Below, piece after piece: positions 33,990-45,851 of a stretch of DNA of 64,000 nt. The DNA is from Aedes albopictus. Taxonomy: Eukaryota > Arthropoda > Insecta > Diptera > Culicidae. A program made the position numbers and the translations under genes. The stretch's first letter is position 1, and every line of letters starts with the position of its first letter. The notes beneath the pieces were generated by a model. The model had not been told where the DNA came from. It did no database searches and worked only from the letters and a program-made list of their open reading frames with translations. The DNA lies in the NCBI RefSeq assembly GCF_035046485.1, contig NC_085138.1, positions 336,123,312-336,187,311 of the forward strand, read 5' to 3'.

Positions 33990-35370
33990 TACTTTTGCTA
34001 AACCTGCTGGAGATTCCTCTGATTTTTTTACATGAATTTCAGAGAACATTTCTTTACGGATTCCTCAAGAGGTACGTTTTCATATTCTTCAAGAAGTTCC
34101 TTCTGGAATCATGGAAAGAAGGAGCTATATTACGAGAAAATAAAGAAAGACCAGCAGAAATCTCAGAAGAAAATCTTCGAGGAATCCGAAAAGGATCTTG
34201 TAAAATGAAGATACGTTTAGAGCTAGATAGAATGCTCAAGAAAATTTCGGCAGGATTTTCTCGATCACAGAAGAAATTTCTGGAAGGATTCGAGAAGGAA
34301 TTCCTCAGAAAGATCCACCTTCAGAAGGGTGGATTTTTATTTCAGATATTTCATCTGATTTTTCTTCGAATATTTATTCTGAGATTCTGCTAGAAGGCCC
34401 TTCTGAACATTCTCAATTGCATCTGGGATTACGTGGGCTTCGTGGCCGAGCGGTTAGCGGCGTCAGTCGTTTAGGTGTCTCGTAAGCCTCGGAGTGTGGG
34501 TTCGATTCTCGCTCCAGTCGGGGAAAACTTTTCGTCAAACGGAGAATTCTCCACTGTGCCACTGAGTGTTATATGTGTTGTCCGTTGCCTAATGTTAGTG
34601 AATGTTCAGTCTGTGTGGCCTCTGGCCGAAGACGGTGTAATTGTCTTTTTTATTTCAAGAATTTCTTTTAGGATTCTTCAAGAAATTCCTCCTCAGATTT
34701 ACCAAGGAATTTATACTGGTATCCCTCAAGATTTTTTTTGTATTCCTTCAGTAGTTCCTTCTGATTTTTATCAAGAAGTAACTTTTGTAATCTTAGAAAA
34801 ACATACGGGAAGAATCCCAGGGAAAATTCTCGAAAAAAATCTAGAACCAAACCTAAAACGATCTGTATGAGAAATAGAATTCCCTAGAGCAAAGGTCTTT
34901 CTCTCGAAATAACAGACAAATTGAGGAATTGCAGAAGTATCTCCTTTCAAAATCCCGGAGATAACTAATAGATAAATCTTAGAAGATGTATTTTGCGGAA
35001 ACATCCTTAGGATCCCCAGAAGAAAATCTTTGAGATTTCCAGACCGATCTCCGAAAGTAGAAGGAACTACCTGAAGAAACTCCTTGAGGGATCCCAGTAG
35101 GTACGCTATGGAGAATCGGAGAGGGCCTTCTGCAGGAGTCCCAGAAGGAATAACTAAAAAAACACAGAGGTAATTCTACGAAGAATATCAGAAGAAAGTC
35201 AAGTAAAAATCCCAAAAATAACTACTTGAGGTATTTCTGAAAAAAAAAAAACAAGAAAACATAACAGAGGACACCAGAACTTCTTGCGGAAGATCAGAAA
35301 AATCTTCTGGAGAAATCACAAAAGAAATTCATGGGAATTTAAGAAGGAACTCCCGAATAAAAATCTAAAG
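33990..35370. repeat. GAATTCC-type microrepeat arrays in mirrored blocks
   Basis: Degenerate GGATTCCTCAAG monomers run in one orientation (about 33990-34110 and 34655-34790) and then in the other (about 34120-34340 and 34800-35370), so two imperfect palindromic blocks follow each other. A SINE at 34433-34655 separates them. Confidence 0.5.
34433..34655 (+). mobile_element. tRNA-derived SINE (family 1), near complete
   Basis: The head GGGCTTCGTGGCCGAGCGG resembles a class II (Ser/Leu) tRNA A box and is followed by the B box GGGTTCGATTCTCG. The body ends GGCCTCTGGCCGAAGACGG followed by TGTAATTGTC and a T-rich run. Other copies lie at 38316-38536 (minus) and 23481-23566 (3' part). No clear target duplication was seen. 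Confidence 0.8.
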
Positions 35371-36600
35371 AAACCGAGACAGCCAGCGCAAAAAAGTGCT
35401 ATTTTGCATGGTCAACAATTAAATGGAAGATTTTTGCACACGGCAGTATAATGTTCGATAAAACATTCAAAAAAATTGAAGTGAATGAACAAGACACACA
35501 GTATCATCTGTTTGTCTAGTCCAGTTTGTCTAGTTGCTCCCAGTTTGCAATACTGAGCAATATAGGCAGATGAGAGTATTTTAATTACCAGGTGACTCAC
35601 TACCGGTCAAGATATCTCGCCCAATAGATCTGTGTAAACTGTAGATAGATAAACGACGACGACGACGACGACTACACAGTCATCACAATCGCAAATGCAA
35701 CCACTTTTCGGCGACGTCGTTTCGGTTACGTTGCTGAGAGAGCGCTGCCAGGTGAGGTAGGCAGCTGATAAGACTTCAACGCCAAATTCAACGCATCATT
35801 CGGCAACAACAACCACCACCGATCATTGTTGAAATGTAGGGTCATGCGAAGCTTCATTCGTTCTTACCGAAAGTCATTGGAATGACATCATACCTACACG
35901 CTTTGCGTTGGCTAGTATAGGTAGAGAATTTACGCCATTCACGCACGGGCTTCGATCGAACATCCAAATGTTGGTTACGCAGCTTTGGGGCAGAAGTTGT
36001 TGCACTTCCACTATAGTGGGTTTCAGGTTACACCCATACTTTGTGAATGAATTTGATGCCGGTTTTTGCAGTCATAGATGGTGCTACTAGAGTTCTCTGC
36101 TAAGTTGAATGTAAAACCCGAGAGTCGATATACGATGACCCCTTATGTACGAGGAAAAATATATCCATGCATTAAAACTCTTTGAATAAAGAGCAAAATT
36201 ACTCAAAACGAGTAATAACACAGCGCAACATTTTTTTGTCTCCAGAGCAAACTTATGTGTCTCTGGCAGATTTTGGGCCGCTGAACCTGAATCTGGGCTC
36301 AGATTTGCTCCAGCACGTCACAATTTTTTGCTATACCTCAATTTATAGGGTAAAATATGCGATTTTGTTTTTTTTTTTACTGCAAGCCATTAAGCATGGA
36401 AATATTTTTTTAGACAATCAAAGGATAAATTGGTCAATTAACATCTAAATATTTCTTTTTACCAAATCAAAATCAATAGATTTAAGCATTTTATGTCAGT
36501 ACATAAACTTGCATGCAACTTTTGGTGGGTGACTTGTATGGGAAATATCGTACCTAACATAAATCACTTAAAACTATCAAATTCGATTTGGTGAAACGAG
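35371..36600. promoter_or_regulatory. Low-repeat intergenic block with a CGA/GAC microsatellite, possible regulatory DNA
   Basis: About 35640-36110 is GC-balanced and free of visible repeats apart from ACGACGACGACGACGACG near 35655. It contains a GAGAGAG phrase and CTGCCAG|GTGAGG, which fits a splice donor (near 35750). It lies between the two gelsolin genes and could hold a distal promoter or enhancer of gene 2. No direct evidence supports this. Confidence 0.2.
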
Positions 36601-36624
36601 TGCAATTCTGATAACTTACCAACA

Positions 36625-36775
36625 TTCACTTGATGATCTAGGTCATCCAAACTATTCTGATATTTAGATCTTCAAGCTATACAAGCTCTAATCTTGTATC
36701 TCTTTACTTTATATTTACTCTGCTAAATTTACTTGGTGATCTAGGTCATCCAAACTATTCTGGAATTCAAGGTCC
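36625..36775 (+). repeat. Two-copy tandem repeat, period about 101 bp
   Basis: The phrase beginning gatctaggtcatcc and running to actattctg occurs near 36635 and again near 36736. It lies directly outside the microrepeat array. A shorter inverted match (tgacctagat) lies near 40105 at the other side of that array. Confidence 0.55.
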
Positions 36776-38315
36776 GCAGACTCTACTTTTGTTTTTCAGT
36801 AAAATTCATTCATGATTCTGTTGTACTCCAAGACTTCCGCCAAGAATTTTCTCCAAGATTCCCTTCAGGTATTTCTCCAGGAACACCTACAAAAATTCTT
36901 CCAGGATCCACCGTGAAATCTTTCAGAAATTATTCCAGGCAATACTTCAAAAATTCCTCCGAGAATTCTTCTGAAGTTCCTCCAGGGATTCCTTTAAAAA
37001 TTTATTTAAGAAATCCTCAAACAATACTTCAGGAGTTACATCAGCGATTACTTCAACAATTACTCCAAGAATTTACCTCGGGATTGCTCCGAGAATTTCT
37101 CCACGGATTCTTTCGGATATTTTTCATAAAAAAAATACCAAGAAAACCTTCTTAAACCGCTCCAGAAAATGCTTACTGGAATTCATTTTGCAATTCTTCC
37201 AGAAATTCTTACAATAATTCCTCCTGGAATTACTCGAAGAATTTATCAAGGAATTCCTCCAAGAATTTCTTCAGGAATTCCTTCAAGAATTCCTCCAAAA
37301 GTTCCTTAAAAAATCCATCAGGAATCATCCTTCAAGACTTTCGTCAATAATTCCTCAAAGAATCCCTCCAGATATTCCTCCAAGAATTTCTGCCAATAGT
37401 TACTCCAAGAATTTTTCAAGAAATTCCTCGAAAATATCTTCCAGGAATTCCTTCAAGAATTCTACCAAAAATTCCTACAATAGTCCAAGGGCTGTAGAGC
37501 CTAATAAAGACAATCCAATCCTAATCCCCCAGGAATTTCTCCAGGAATATCTTCAAGTATTCCACCAGGAATTTCTCCAAGAATTTCACAAGATATCAAA
37601 AACATCTGCCAAGAATTCCTCAAAGAATCCCTGTAGGAAGTCCTCCAAGGAATTTTCCAGAAATTGTTCCATGAATTTCTCCAAGTATTCTTCCAAGAAT
37701 TCCTCAAGGAATGCCTCCGTAAATCCCTCTAGAATTTTTTTTCCAGAAATTCCTCGAAGAATTTCTCCAGAAATCTGCAGGAAATCCTCCAGAAATTTTT
37801 CCAAAAAATATTCCAGAGATTTCTTTCAGGCATATCTCCAGGAATTCTTCCAGGAATTCATTAAGAAATTTTTCAAGAAATTCCAACAAAATATATTATA
37901 GGAATTTCTCCAGGAACTTCTTCCGGAAATCTTCGAGGAATTCTTCAAAGAATTCCCCAACGGATTTTCAAAGATGTTTTTTCAAGAAATCATCCAGAAA
38001 TTCCTCCATGAATACCTCCAGGATCCTTCAGGGTACCTTTAGAAAATACTCCTTGGATTACTTCAGGGATTTCCTCAGAAAATCCTTCAAAAATGTCTTA
38101 AGGAATAACGCCAAAAACTCATGCCGAAATCACTCCAGAAACTCCTTCAGGAATTACTCCGTGAATTTCTCCCGAAACTCTTTCAGGACTTCCTCCAGGA
38201 ATTTCTTAATAAATCCTTTTCGGAATTAGACTAGGAAATCCTCCAGAAATTCCCCCTGAAATTACTCCGGAAATACCTTCATGAATCCTCCACGAACGCC
38301 TCCAAAACTATCTTT

Positions 38316-38536
38316 AAAAAGAGACAATTACACCGTCTTAGACCTTGTGGCCTGTACAGACTGAATATTACTAACATTTGACAACGGACAACACATATTA
38401 CACCCAGTGGCTCAGTGGAGAATTTACCGTTTGACGAAAAGTTTTCCCCGACTGGAGCGGGAATCGAATCCACACTCCGAGGCTTACGAGACACCTAAAC
38501 GACTGACGGCGCTAACCGCTCGGCCACGAAGCCCAC
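38316..38536 (-). mobile_element. tRNA-derived SINE (family 1), minus strand
   Basis: This is the reverse complement of the 34433-34655 copy, including the tRNA-like head (cgctcggccacgaagccc) and body (accgtctta, cagactgaatatt). Both lie in microrepeat arrays, which may be favoured targets. Confidence 0.8.
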
Positions 38537-39829
38537 ATTCCTCTAAAAAATCCTACAGAAATTTTCCCAAGAATTTCACCAGGAGTCCCACTAAGACTTC
38601 TGTCAAGAATTTCTCCAAGAATCCCTTCTGACATTTCGCCAAAAATATCTCCACGGATTTTTTTTTTTTCAAGACATTTCTTCAAGAATGCATCCAAAAG
38701 TTCTCCAGAAATTGCTTCATGAATTCTTCCAAGATTCTTCAGGAAACGTTCAGATATTCTACAAGAAAATGCTCCTGGAACAACTGTAGGGATGTCTCCG
38801 AGAACTCCTTTATGGATTTCTGCACTATCTGCTCCGAGACTTCTTCCAAGAATTCATCCCAGAATTCCTCGACGAATTTTGCCAGGAATTACTCCAATAA
38901 TACTGTTAAGAATTTGTCCAAAAATCTTACCAATAATTTCTCCAAGAATGCCTCCAAAAGTTCGTAAAAAATCCTCTAGGAGTTTTCCAAGAATTTCTCC
39001 AGATATTCTTCCAGGACTTCTGCTAGAAATTCCTCCAAGAACCCATCCAAGAATACATATATCCAGAAATTATTTCAAGTATTCGTACAGGATCTCTAAT
39101 AAGAATTTCTCCAGGACCTGCTCCAATACTTCTGTCAAAAATTCATCCAAGAAGTTCTTCCAGGAATTTAGCCAGCGATTCGTTTACAAACTCCACTAGG
39201 AATACTTCCAAGGATTTTTCAATGAATATCTTCAGAAATTCTTCCAGAAATACCTTCAAGAATCGCCCCAGGAATTCCTCCAAGAATTCCTTCGTTGAAT
39301 CTTCCAAGAATTACTCCACGAATTCCTCCAAGACATCCGCCAAAATCCCCATCCAAAAATTTCTTCAAGAATACCTCCAAGACTTTTTTCAAGATCTCTC
39401 TAGGAATTGCTCCAGGAATTCCTTGAAGAATCTCCTTGAATTCCTGTAGGATTGCCTAGAGTAATTCCTGGAGGATTTCCTGGAATAATTCTTGGAGGAA
39501 TTCCTGTAGCAATTCATCGAGGAACTTCTGAAGTAATTCCTGGAGTATTCCTCTAGGAATTCATGGAGGAATCTTTAAATATTTTTTGTAGGAATTCCTG
39601 TAATATTTCCCGGAACAATTTTTAAAGAAATTCCTATAATAATTCCTGGAGAAATTTCTGGAGGGATTCATGAAGGAATCCCTGGAGAAATTCCTGAGAA
39701 AATCCCTGGAAGAATTCCTGGAGGATTTCGTGGGGGAATTTATTAAGTTCAGATGATTAAGATTCTGGATGAATCCTTGGAAAAATCTTTAGAGGATTTC
39801 TTGGAGCTGTTACGGGAATAATTTATGGA

Positions 39830-39888
39830 GGTAAGGAGAGGCAAACCAGCGTCTGCCTGAAAGTCTCTTTAATATAGACAAAAAAAAT
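39830..39888 (+). mobile_element. 3' tail of another SINE or LINE family
   Basis: GGCAAACCAGCGTCTGCC followed by TGAAAGTCTCTTTAATA and an A-run is a typical mosquito retroposon tail. It is inserted in the microrepeat array, and the rest of the element is missing. Confidence 0.55.
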
Positions 39889-40609
39889 ATGGAGAAATCT
39901 TTAGCAGAATTAGTTGAGAAATTCCTGAAGGAGCTCCATGAAAAACTCAAAGCGGAAACCCTGGAGGAATTCCTGGAGGAAACTTTGAAGGAATTCAGGG
40001 AAGAACCCTTGCAGGAATTCCCGAAGGAATCCCCTGATGAATTGCTAAATGAATCCTAGGAGGAATTCCTGGTGGAATTTCGTCGAGAAAGTCCGGGAGG
40101 AGAGTGACCTAGATAACCATGTGCACTCTGCACTCTGGGGCTCCCAGGCTTACAAAAATGATACCATTTCATCTAGATGTGAAACATTCGCTTCACGTTA
40201 TCCAACTATTACTATATATCTGCTGACTTAGAATAGCACTACGGAGAACATGTTCCGGGGGTTGAAGTCTACAAAACAGGAAGCCCTAATTCAAAGTGTC
40301 ATGCGACCCATGCTGAGGCGTGAATGGTTTAGATGGTTTAAAATATGCTCTTTCTTAAAAGGGTTTTGAGACGATCTATAATCAGGGTGTGTATTACCTA
40401 GAAAAACCTGAAAAACCGGGAAGCCTCAGGGAATTTTATTTTACAGGGGAAAACCTAGAATATAAAGGGAATACTTGAATAACGAACATTGCTTCTTCTC
40501 AGAAGTGGATTAATAGATCTAGCAGGTAATTGCGACAAGCCGACTTCAGATAAGAAGTTGCAAATTCCATGTGGACGTGGATGAATCTGGAAGCTAAAAT
40601 TCATTTACC

Positions 40610-41812
40610 CAGTAACTCTGCAACAAGTTGTTGTCTTTCGTGTCCGTTCGCTCTGAACGTTGTCGATTTCGCGGTCTGCTTTGAAGCCGTTTTTTCCGTT
40701 TTGCCGTTTGATACTATTATTAGACTTTTTTGCGAACGTTAGAAGAAGTGTTTTGCTAAGATTTACGTTTGTCAGATATACGTTAAGAATAAGCAAAAAA
40801 TGGAAAATAGTCGTGAAGCAGCATCACTTTGCAGAAAATGTTCGAACCATATCGATACATCGAGCCGACCTTTCATCACTTGTGACGGTCCCTGTGCGGC
40901 TTTGTTTCATTTGAAGTGTGTGGATATAAGCAAAGTGCAGCTGCTATCCCTTACAAGAGGAGTTGTTTGGATGTGTGAGAAATGTTTACCACCGTTTCGC
41001 AAGTGGAAGGAATGTTTTTCCAAAGCCGATAGTGCCCCCGAAATTATCCCCGAAATTATTCCCGAAGACTGATATGTGCATAACGAAATTGCAGATCTGA
41101 AATTACAAGTCGCGGGAATACTGCAAATTTTATCGTCCTTCTCACCAACCGAAAGTTCATCCCACTCGCCAGTTCATCATTCCACTCCTGTCATGTCTTC
41201 AACGCTGATTAATGGAACAAATCAGAACTACAATGATAATAAAGAGGAATCGACCGAGGGTACTAGTTCGCCAAACATGTATTGTAGTATAGGTGAAAAC
41301 GAAACTATCGCGCAACCGAATACAAGGCAGGAATTGTCTCTGTTTATAACTAATATTGACAGCTGTGTAACCGAGGCTGATGTAAAAACGATGGTGTGTC
41401 AATGCATTGGTGCTCCATACAATGATTGCTTGAGAGTAGTTAAATTAGTTTCAAGGTATTTTAAATATGGCATGTTCGATAACGTGTCATTTAGGATAGA
41501 TTTAAACGAAAAGTGGAGAGAATAAGCATTAAATGCCTCGACATGGCCTTGTGGAGTCAAATTCCGCGAATTTGTAAACCGTGCATGGAAACCTAGCTGG
41601 AAGCTGTAACTGTCATTATTTGTTATTTCCTTTATGTAATCAGATGTTTCGATATGTTTTGGATTGTATTGACTTTGGTAGCTGTGGATCTAGTATGATT
41701 TATTTGTTGATGTAATTATGAATGGAGCGATTTGTTAATATTTAATTTTAAGTCATTCAATTAGACCATGAATAGGTCCGTTGAATTATGAAATAAATAA
41801 ATAAACAAGGAT
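40610..41812 (+). mobile_element. ORF1-only non-LTR derivative with PHD-like finger
   Basis: A leader of about 190 bp precedes a degraded ORF1 (40800-41609) and a 200-bp trailer ending AAATAAATAAATAAAC. No endonuclease or RT follows, so the element resembles half-LINE retroposons carrying only the first ORF. The 5' boundary is approximate and no target duplication was seen. Confidence 0.55.
40800..41609 (+). pseudogene. Retrotransposon ORF1 with N-terminal PHD-like zinc finger, two in-frame stops
   Basis: One continuous frame is broken by TGA (41070-41072) and TAA (41523-41525) and ends at TAA 41607-41609. Residues 11-60 show a Cys-rich finger: CRKCSNHID, ITCDGPC, FHLKC and CEKC, the C4-H-C3 spacing of PHD domains found in ORF1 of CR1-like LINEs. 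After a Ser/Thr-rich linker, LFITNIDSCVTEADV to VRFRI-like segments resemble a small RNA-binding fold, with WPCGVKFREFV at the end. The exact family is uncertain. Confidence 0.6.
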
Positions 41813-41814
41813 TT

Positions 41815-42860
41815 TTCCAGAGTTGCTACAGGAGTCATTCTTAGGCTTTCTAATGAATCTCCTCCAAGGAATTCTCAAAGACTTTTTCAAGAATTTTCTG
41901 CAGGAGTTCCTTCCGAGATGTCTTTTTGAGTTTATTTTCTGAATATACCCTGGACTTTCCATTTTTTTTTCTGGAGCGCTATCTGGAATTTCTGCAGGAG
42001 CGTTTTCCAGGCTTTTTCTCGTATTTTCTTTATCATATTTCTTTCAACCTGAGATTATTTTTACACATTTTCTCGGTATTATTCCAAAAGCTGTTTGCGG
42101 AATCGCTACCAGAAATTGTCCCGAAATTCTAGATACTCCTACTGGGATTACTTTAATCGTTATTCCTGAAGTTCTTGTCGGAAGTTTTTCAGGAGACTTT
42201 CTTCTGAATTTCTGGAGAAGTCTCGAGAGGAGTTTCAGAAGAAATCCTGAGTAAAACTGGGACACGTCGGAAAAAAGTTCTGATAGTATCCCAGAATGAA
42301 ATATAAAGAAAATTTAAGAAGAAACACGAAAACCTCCAAGATAAATCCCGGAAGGAACTACGGGCGAAAGTCCGCGAGGAAATACAATAAAAATGTCGGA
42401 AAACTCTCTGGATAAATGGGTAATAAATGGATGAAAAGCAATCGCGGAAAGAGAAATTTCTGAAGGAATTTAACATACATTTTGGAAGAATCTCCGGGAG
42501 TAATCCAGCGAGAAACTCTGGAAGCATATCGGGATAACCTTAAGAAGAAATACCGGGGTCTCCAAAAGAGACCGCATTAAAAACTCTTGCAGAATACCCT
42601 GGGAGGATCTCCAGTAGGAATCCCAGGAACAAGTCTCTGAGATCCAGAAAGAACATTGTAAAAACCCCGAGCAAATATATGAAATCATCTGGATGGAAAA
42701 CTTGAGAAAGCCAGAAAAATACTCTAGCTAGCAACCTCTAGTGATAAATTCAAGGAGTGAGAGACTGCGAATAAATTTGAAGGAAGAATTACGGTAGAAA
42801 TCTAAGACAGTTTCCAAGGAGTCTCGAAAGAAATTCAAGAAAGAATCATGGGTAGAATTC
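41815..42860. repeat. Mirrored GAATTCC-type microrepeat array
   Basis: Monomers read TTCTGCAGGAGTTCC to about 42180 and the opposite orientation from 42200 to 42860, giving a strongly diverged palindrome. Confidence 0.5.
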
Positions 42861-43054
42861 CGAAATCTTAAAATTAATACACCACCAGCACAGATATCTG
42901 ACATCGTAGTATAGGTTCGTAAAGGAATCTGAAGGTCATAAACGTCTGTAAGGTTACTTATTGGACCTCTAAAAATATTTCTCCTGATTTTGAGAGTGTT
43001 TGTATACCATTATTTTAAAATAAATTATCGGTGGAAATTTCAATCGACTCATAA

Positions 43055-43195
43055 AAAAGGGGTTACGTACAAAAGGCTGCATTACGAAAGGCTGAAATAA
43101 CAAAAGGCTGAAACAATGCAGGCTGAAATTACAAAAGACTGAATGCATCAAAAGGCTGAAATAACATGAGGTTGAAATAGTGGTTTGACTAGTTT
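43055..43195. repeat. Short tandem array of ACAAAAGGCTGAAAT monomers
   Basis: About eight imperfect 12-17-bp copies of acaaaaggctgaaat. The monomer resembles the caaaaggtcgaag units of the Foldback-like element at 31271-33165, but no second inverted array was found nearby, so this is a solo end or an independent array. Confidence 0.6.
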
Positions 43196-43573
43196 TCAAA
43201 CGCATTTGCTTGTTGGTCGATTATCCAGCCGCGGCACTCGCATTGGTTTTGCTTGAGCTTAACGATTGACCGTCCCTTCGTTCATGGTTGGCCAAACTAA
43301 GTCATTTTGAGGGAACATGCTTTAGTTACGATGTTCTGAATCAGAACAAAGTTGAAAGTTTTACGACTAGCCATAATGCTATGGATTATTGAACGCCTAC
43401 ATTACTAAGTTAGTATTTTCCAAACGAATAGCATATATTTCAAAGAAGGAAAAATCTCTGATGATATTGTTAGTAGCCTTAATGACAACAATCTTCAAAA
43501 CAACATAACTCGAAAGAATAGCTTATGTCTAAAGAAGGAAAAATTAACTATATGAGTATTATCAGTTCCTTTT
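43196..43573. other. Gene-free stretch
   Basis: Sequences near 43430-43460 and 43510-43550 share aaagaaggaaaaat, a decayed local duplication. Nothing else is recognised. Confidence 0.4.
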
Positions 43574-43700
43574 TGTGTTCGTTGGTATGCACCACTAGAG
43601 CCTCTTCACTAAGCTCAGTTTCGACACTAATACCCATGCTGAGGGTTACGCGTTCGATTCGTGTTCGTCTGGGAAAAATCTAGAAATAATCCTTAACCAA
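43574..43700 (+). mobile_element. Degenerate Feilai-like tRNA-derived SINE
   Basis: CCATGCTGAGGGTTACGCG followed by TTCGATTCGTGTTCG resembles the region around the B box of Feilai-type SINEs. The A box is poor. Confidence 0.4.
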
Positions 43701-43775
43701 TTTATTTTGCCGAGAAAGTTTTCGGAAAATAAATCTTGGAAGACTCTATTGTGTTTTGGTGGAATTTATTAGATA

Positions 43776-44085
43776 ACTAGCTGTCCTGGCAAACGTTGTC
43801 TTGCCAAGCTGTGGTGGTTTGACAACTGTTGAGCGTAAAACATCACCGCACTCTAGATTGGTTTCATTTCGATCGTGTTGATTTTCTTCCCAGTTCATAA
43901 AAAAACAGGTTTTTATCAATTTTCTTACTGTTTCAGATGATTTTCACATTTTTTACTACTTATAAACACAGCCACCATGAATACGAATCGAACCATGCAA
44001 GAGTCATCCTGATCGGTTCAGCCGTTCGTGAGTTTTGTTGCCTCAAAGGGACTTCAAACTCATTTTTATATATATAGATAATGCT
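43776..44085 (+). repeat. Dispersed insect repeat, ctagctgtcctggcaaacg to tatatatagat
   Basis: The 5' phrase ctagctgtcctggcaaacg and the 3' phrase gatcggttcagccgttc plus tatatatatagat are typical of a dispersed insect retroposon. I cannot name the family. No frame is coding. Confidence 0.4.
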
Positions 44086-44189
44086 TGAACATTTTCCCTT
44101 AAATTTTTTTACCGATTTTAAGGTTATTTTTGTATGATTTTTGGAACGTTTTTTTTTTATAAAATTTGGGCTTATTTCTGAACTTTCGA

Positions 44190-45110
44190 AATTTCTTTTA
44201 CAGAAGTGTCGGGAGCTTCAGGGGCTTCGATCGTTTAAAAAAATCAGAGGGTTTCAAGGGAGTAGAAAGAGTTTCAAGGGCATTCTAGAAATGTTTTATA
44301 TGGTTCAAAGGGATTTTCGGAGACGTTTCAGGAAGTTCAGAGACATTTAGAAAAGTTTAAAAAGGGACCCGAAGGTTTCCGTAGGGAGGGGCGTTTCAGG
44401 TGAGCTAAGAGAATTTAGGATCATTTACGTGGGTCTCAGAGACGTGTCAAAGGTTCGCACAGAGATTGAGATGGTTTAAGCGGGTTTCGGGGGCTTTGTT
44501 TTGTCTTTATTGAAATGGTTTTCGCCCTAGGTGATTTCCCCACGCTTCAGGGTTGTTTAAAGGAACACACTTAATTTGAATTGCCGGGATCTCAGCATTT
44601 TCTTAAACTTTCGCAGAGATCGGCACAGCCAGGCGCTCGGTAAACAACAACATAACCGAGATCTCAGCAACTTTTACAGTTCATTGCTGAAGTTTGGCAA
44701 TTGTTTTGCTGAGAATCAGCTAACAAATGCAGTTTTGACTGAGATAACAGTTTTTGAGTTTGCTGACTTGTCGGCTGTGCGCGGAAAGCCGAGCCCGCGA
44801 ATATTTTTTAAGTGTGAGTATCAGGAAATTATTAGGAGGAGAGGAGAATTTCAGACAGCTTCAAGGGATCTAAGGAGCGATTCAGGGAGTTTAAGAAGGA
44901 TTCGGGGTATTTCATGGGCAATTCAGAACGTCTCAAAAGGGTTCGGGAGCTCCAAAGAGCTCAAGGGACTTCAAAAGTTTTCAGGAAAGTCTCAGGGGGT
45001 CTGATGAGGATTCAGATAAATTTCATGGGGTCTCAAACAGTCTTAGTGGGAATCAGGAGTCTCAGGGGTGTTCAAGGGAGTTGCTGTAGGTTTTTGATTA
45101 GCTCTCAGCA
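44190..45110. repeat. Degenerate TTCAGGGG-type array, interrupted by a MITE
   Basis: Imperfect monomers such as TTCAAGGGAGT and TTTCAGGAAGTTCAG repeat through 44190-44500 and 44820-45110. The interruption (about 44575-44815) contains several ccgagatctcagcaa phrases in both orientations and looks like a separate palindromic MITE. Frames such as 44576-45004 cross both and are unsupported. Confidence 0.5.
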
Positions 45111-45851
45111 GGGGCGTTTAAGGAATCTCAGTGGTTCACATAAGTCAGAACAAAACAAATACGGCCCATGGTCCCACGTATGCCACTACCTTTATATATT
45201 TTGACATTGTCTATTCGTACAATTACCTTACCTTTCTTTAACATTTCTTCCACTTTTTTTGTTTCAAATTTCAATAAAACATCTTTATCAAGATTTTTTT
45301 TTCTAATTTAAGTGGTAATTCATAAAGCTAGTCTTATATACCAAAGATACCGGCATGATCCCAATCAAAACAGAGAGCAGATTCTCGCGTAGTCGTGAGC
45401 CGTCACGCTGGCTGATTCCCGAGGAAACAAACTATAGGTATATCGAACGAACCATCTTCTCTCTGTTTACGATCTCCCATCATGATGATATGGGAGAAAC
45501 CCCCACACCGGCACCGAACTGGTTCATCATTCTGTAGTAGGTATAGGTACAACGACGCTATCTAGAGCTTGGCACTACTGCTATAGCAGTCAGCGTACAA
45601 ATGTTGGATTAGTAGACTCGCTCCATTCAGTGCCAATTCAGTATTCGGTATAATCGCAACTCTCGGCTCCCGGTACGAACGGTGGGGTTTAGGTCGTAAA
45701 AAGTGAATTCCAGTGAAAAAAAAACAATTTATAACTGCTTATTGTCACTTCGGTTCTAGCAGTGGTAGATAATTTGAAAAATCATTTCTGTCCTGCTGCG
45801 TCGGGTTCTAGTCATTAGCAACGTGTCATAAAAAAACATCGGAAGACCGTG
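45111..45851 (+). promoter_or_regulatory. Upstream region and probable 5' UTR of gelsolin gene 2
   Basis: From about 45340 the DNA becomes repeat-poor and GC-balanced. Two TTCAGT initiator-like phrases occur near 45628 and 45638, and a leader of about 200 bp leads to the ATG at 45852. No TATA box is evident. Assignment as promoter is by position. Confidence 0.35.

Larger units (their letters stand above)
36840..40085. repeat. Long GAATTCC-type microrepeat array, 3.2 kb, orientation switch near 39440
   Basis: From 36840 to about 39430 monomers read TTCCTCCAAGAATTC; from about 39440 to 40085 they read GAATTCCTGGAGGAATTCC, the reverse complement. The monomers are themselves near-palindromic. 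A SINE (38316-38536) and a SINE tail (39830-39888) interrupt the array. Open frames on both strands are Asn/Ser/Arg- or Glu/Phe/Leu-rich repeat translations and not genes. Confidence 0.7.

Noticed and set aside
36913..39449. Series of Asn/Ser/Arg-rich frames
   Set aside because: Array translation only; no stable frame and interrupted by SINEs.
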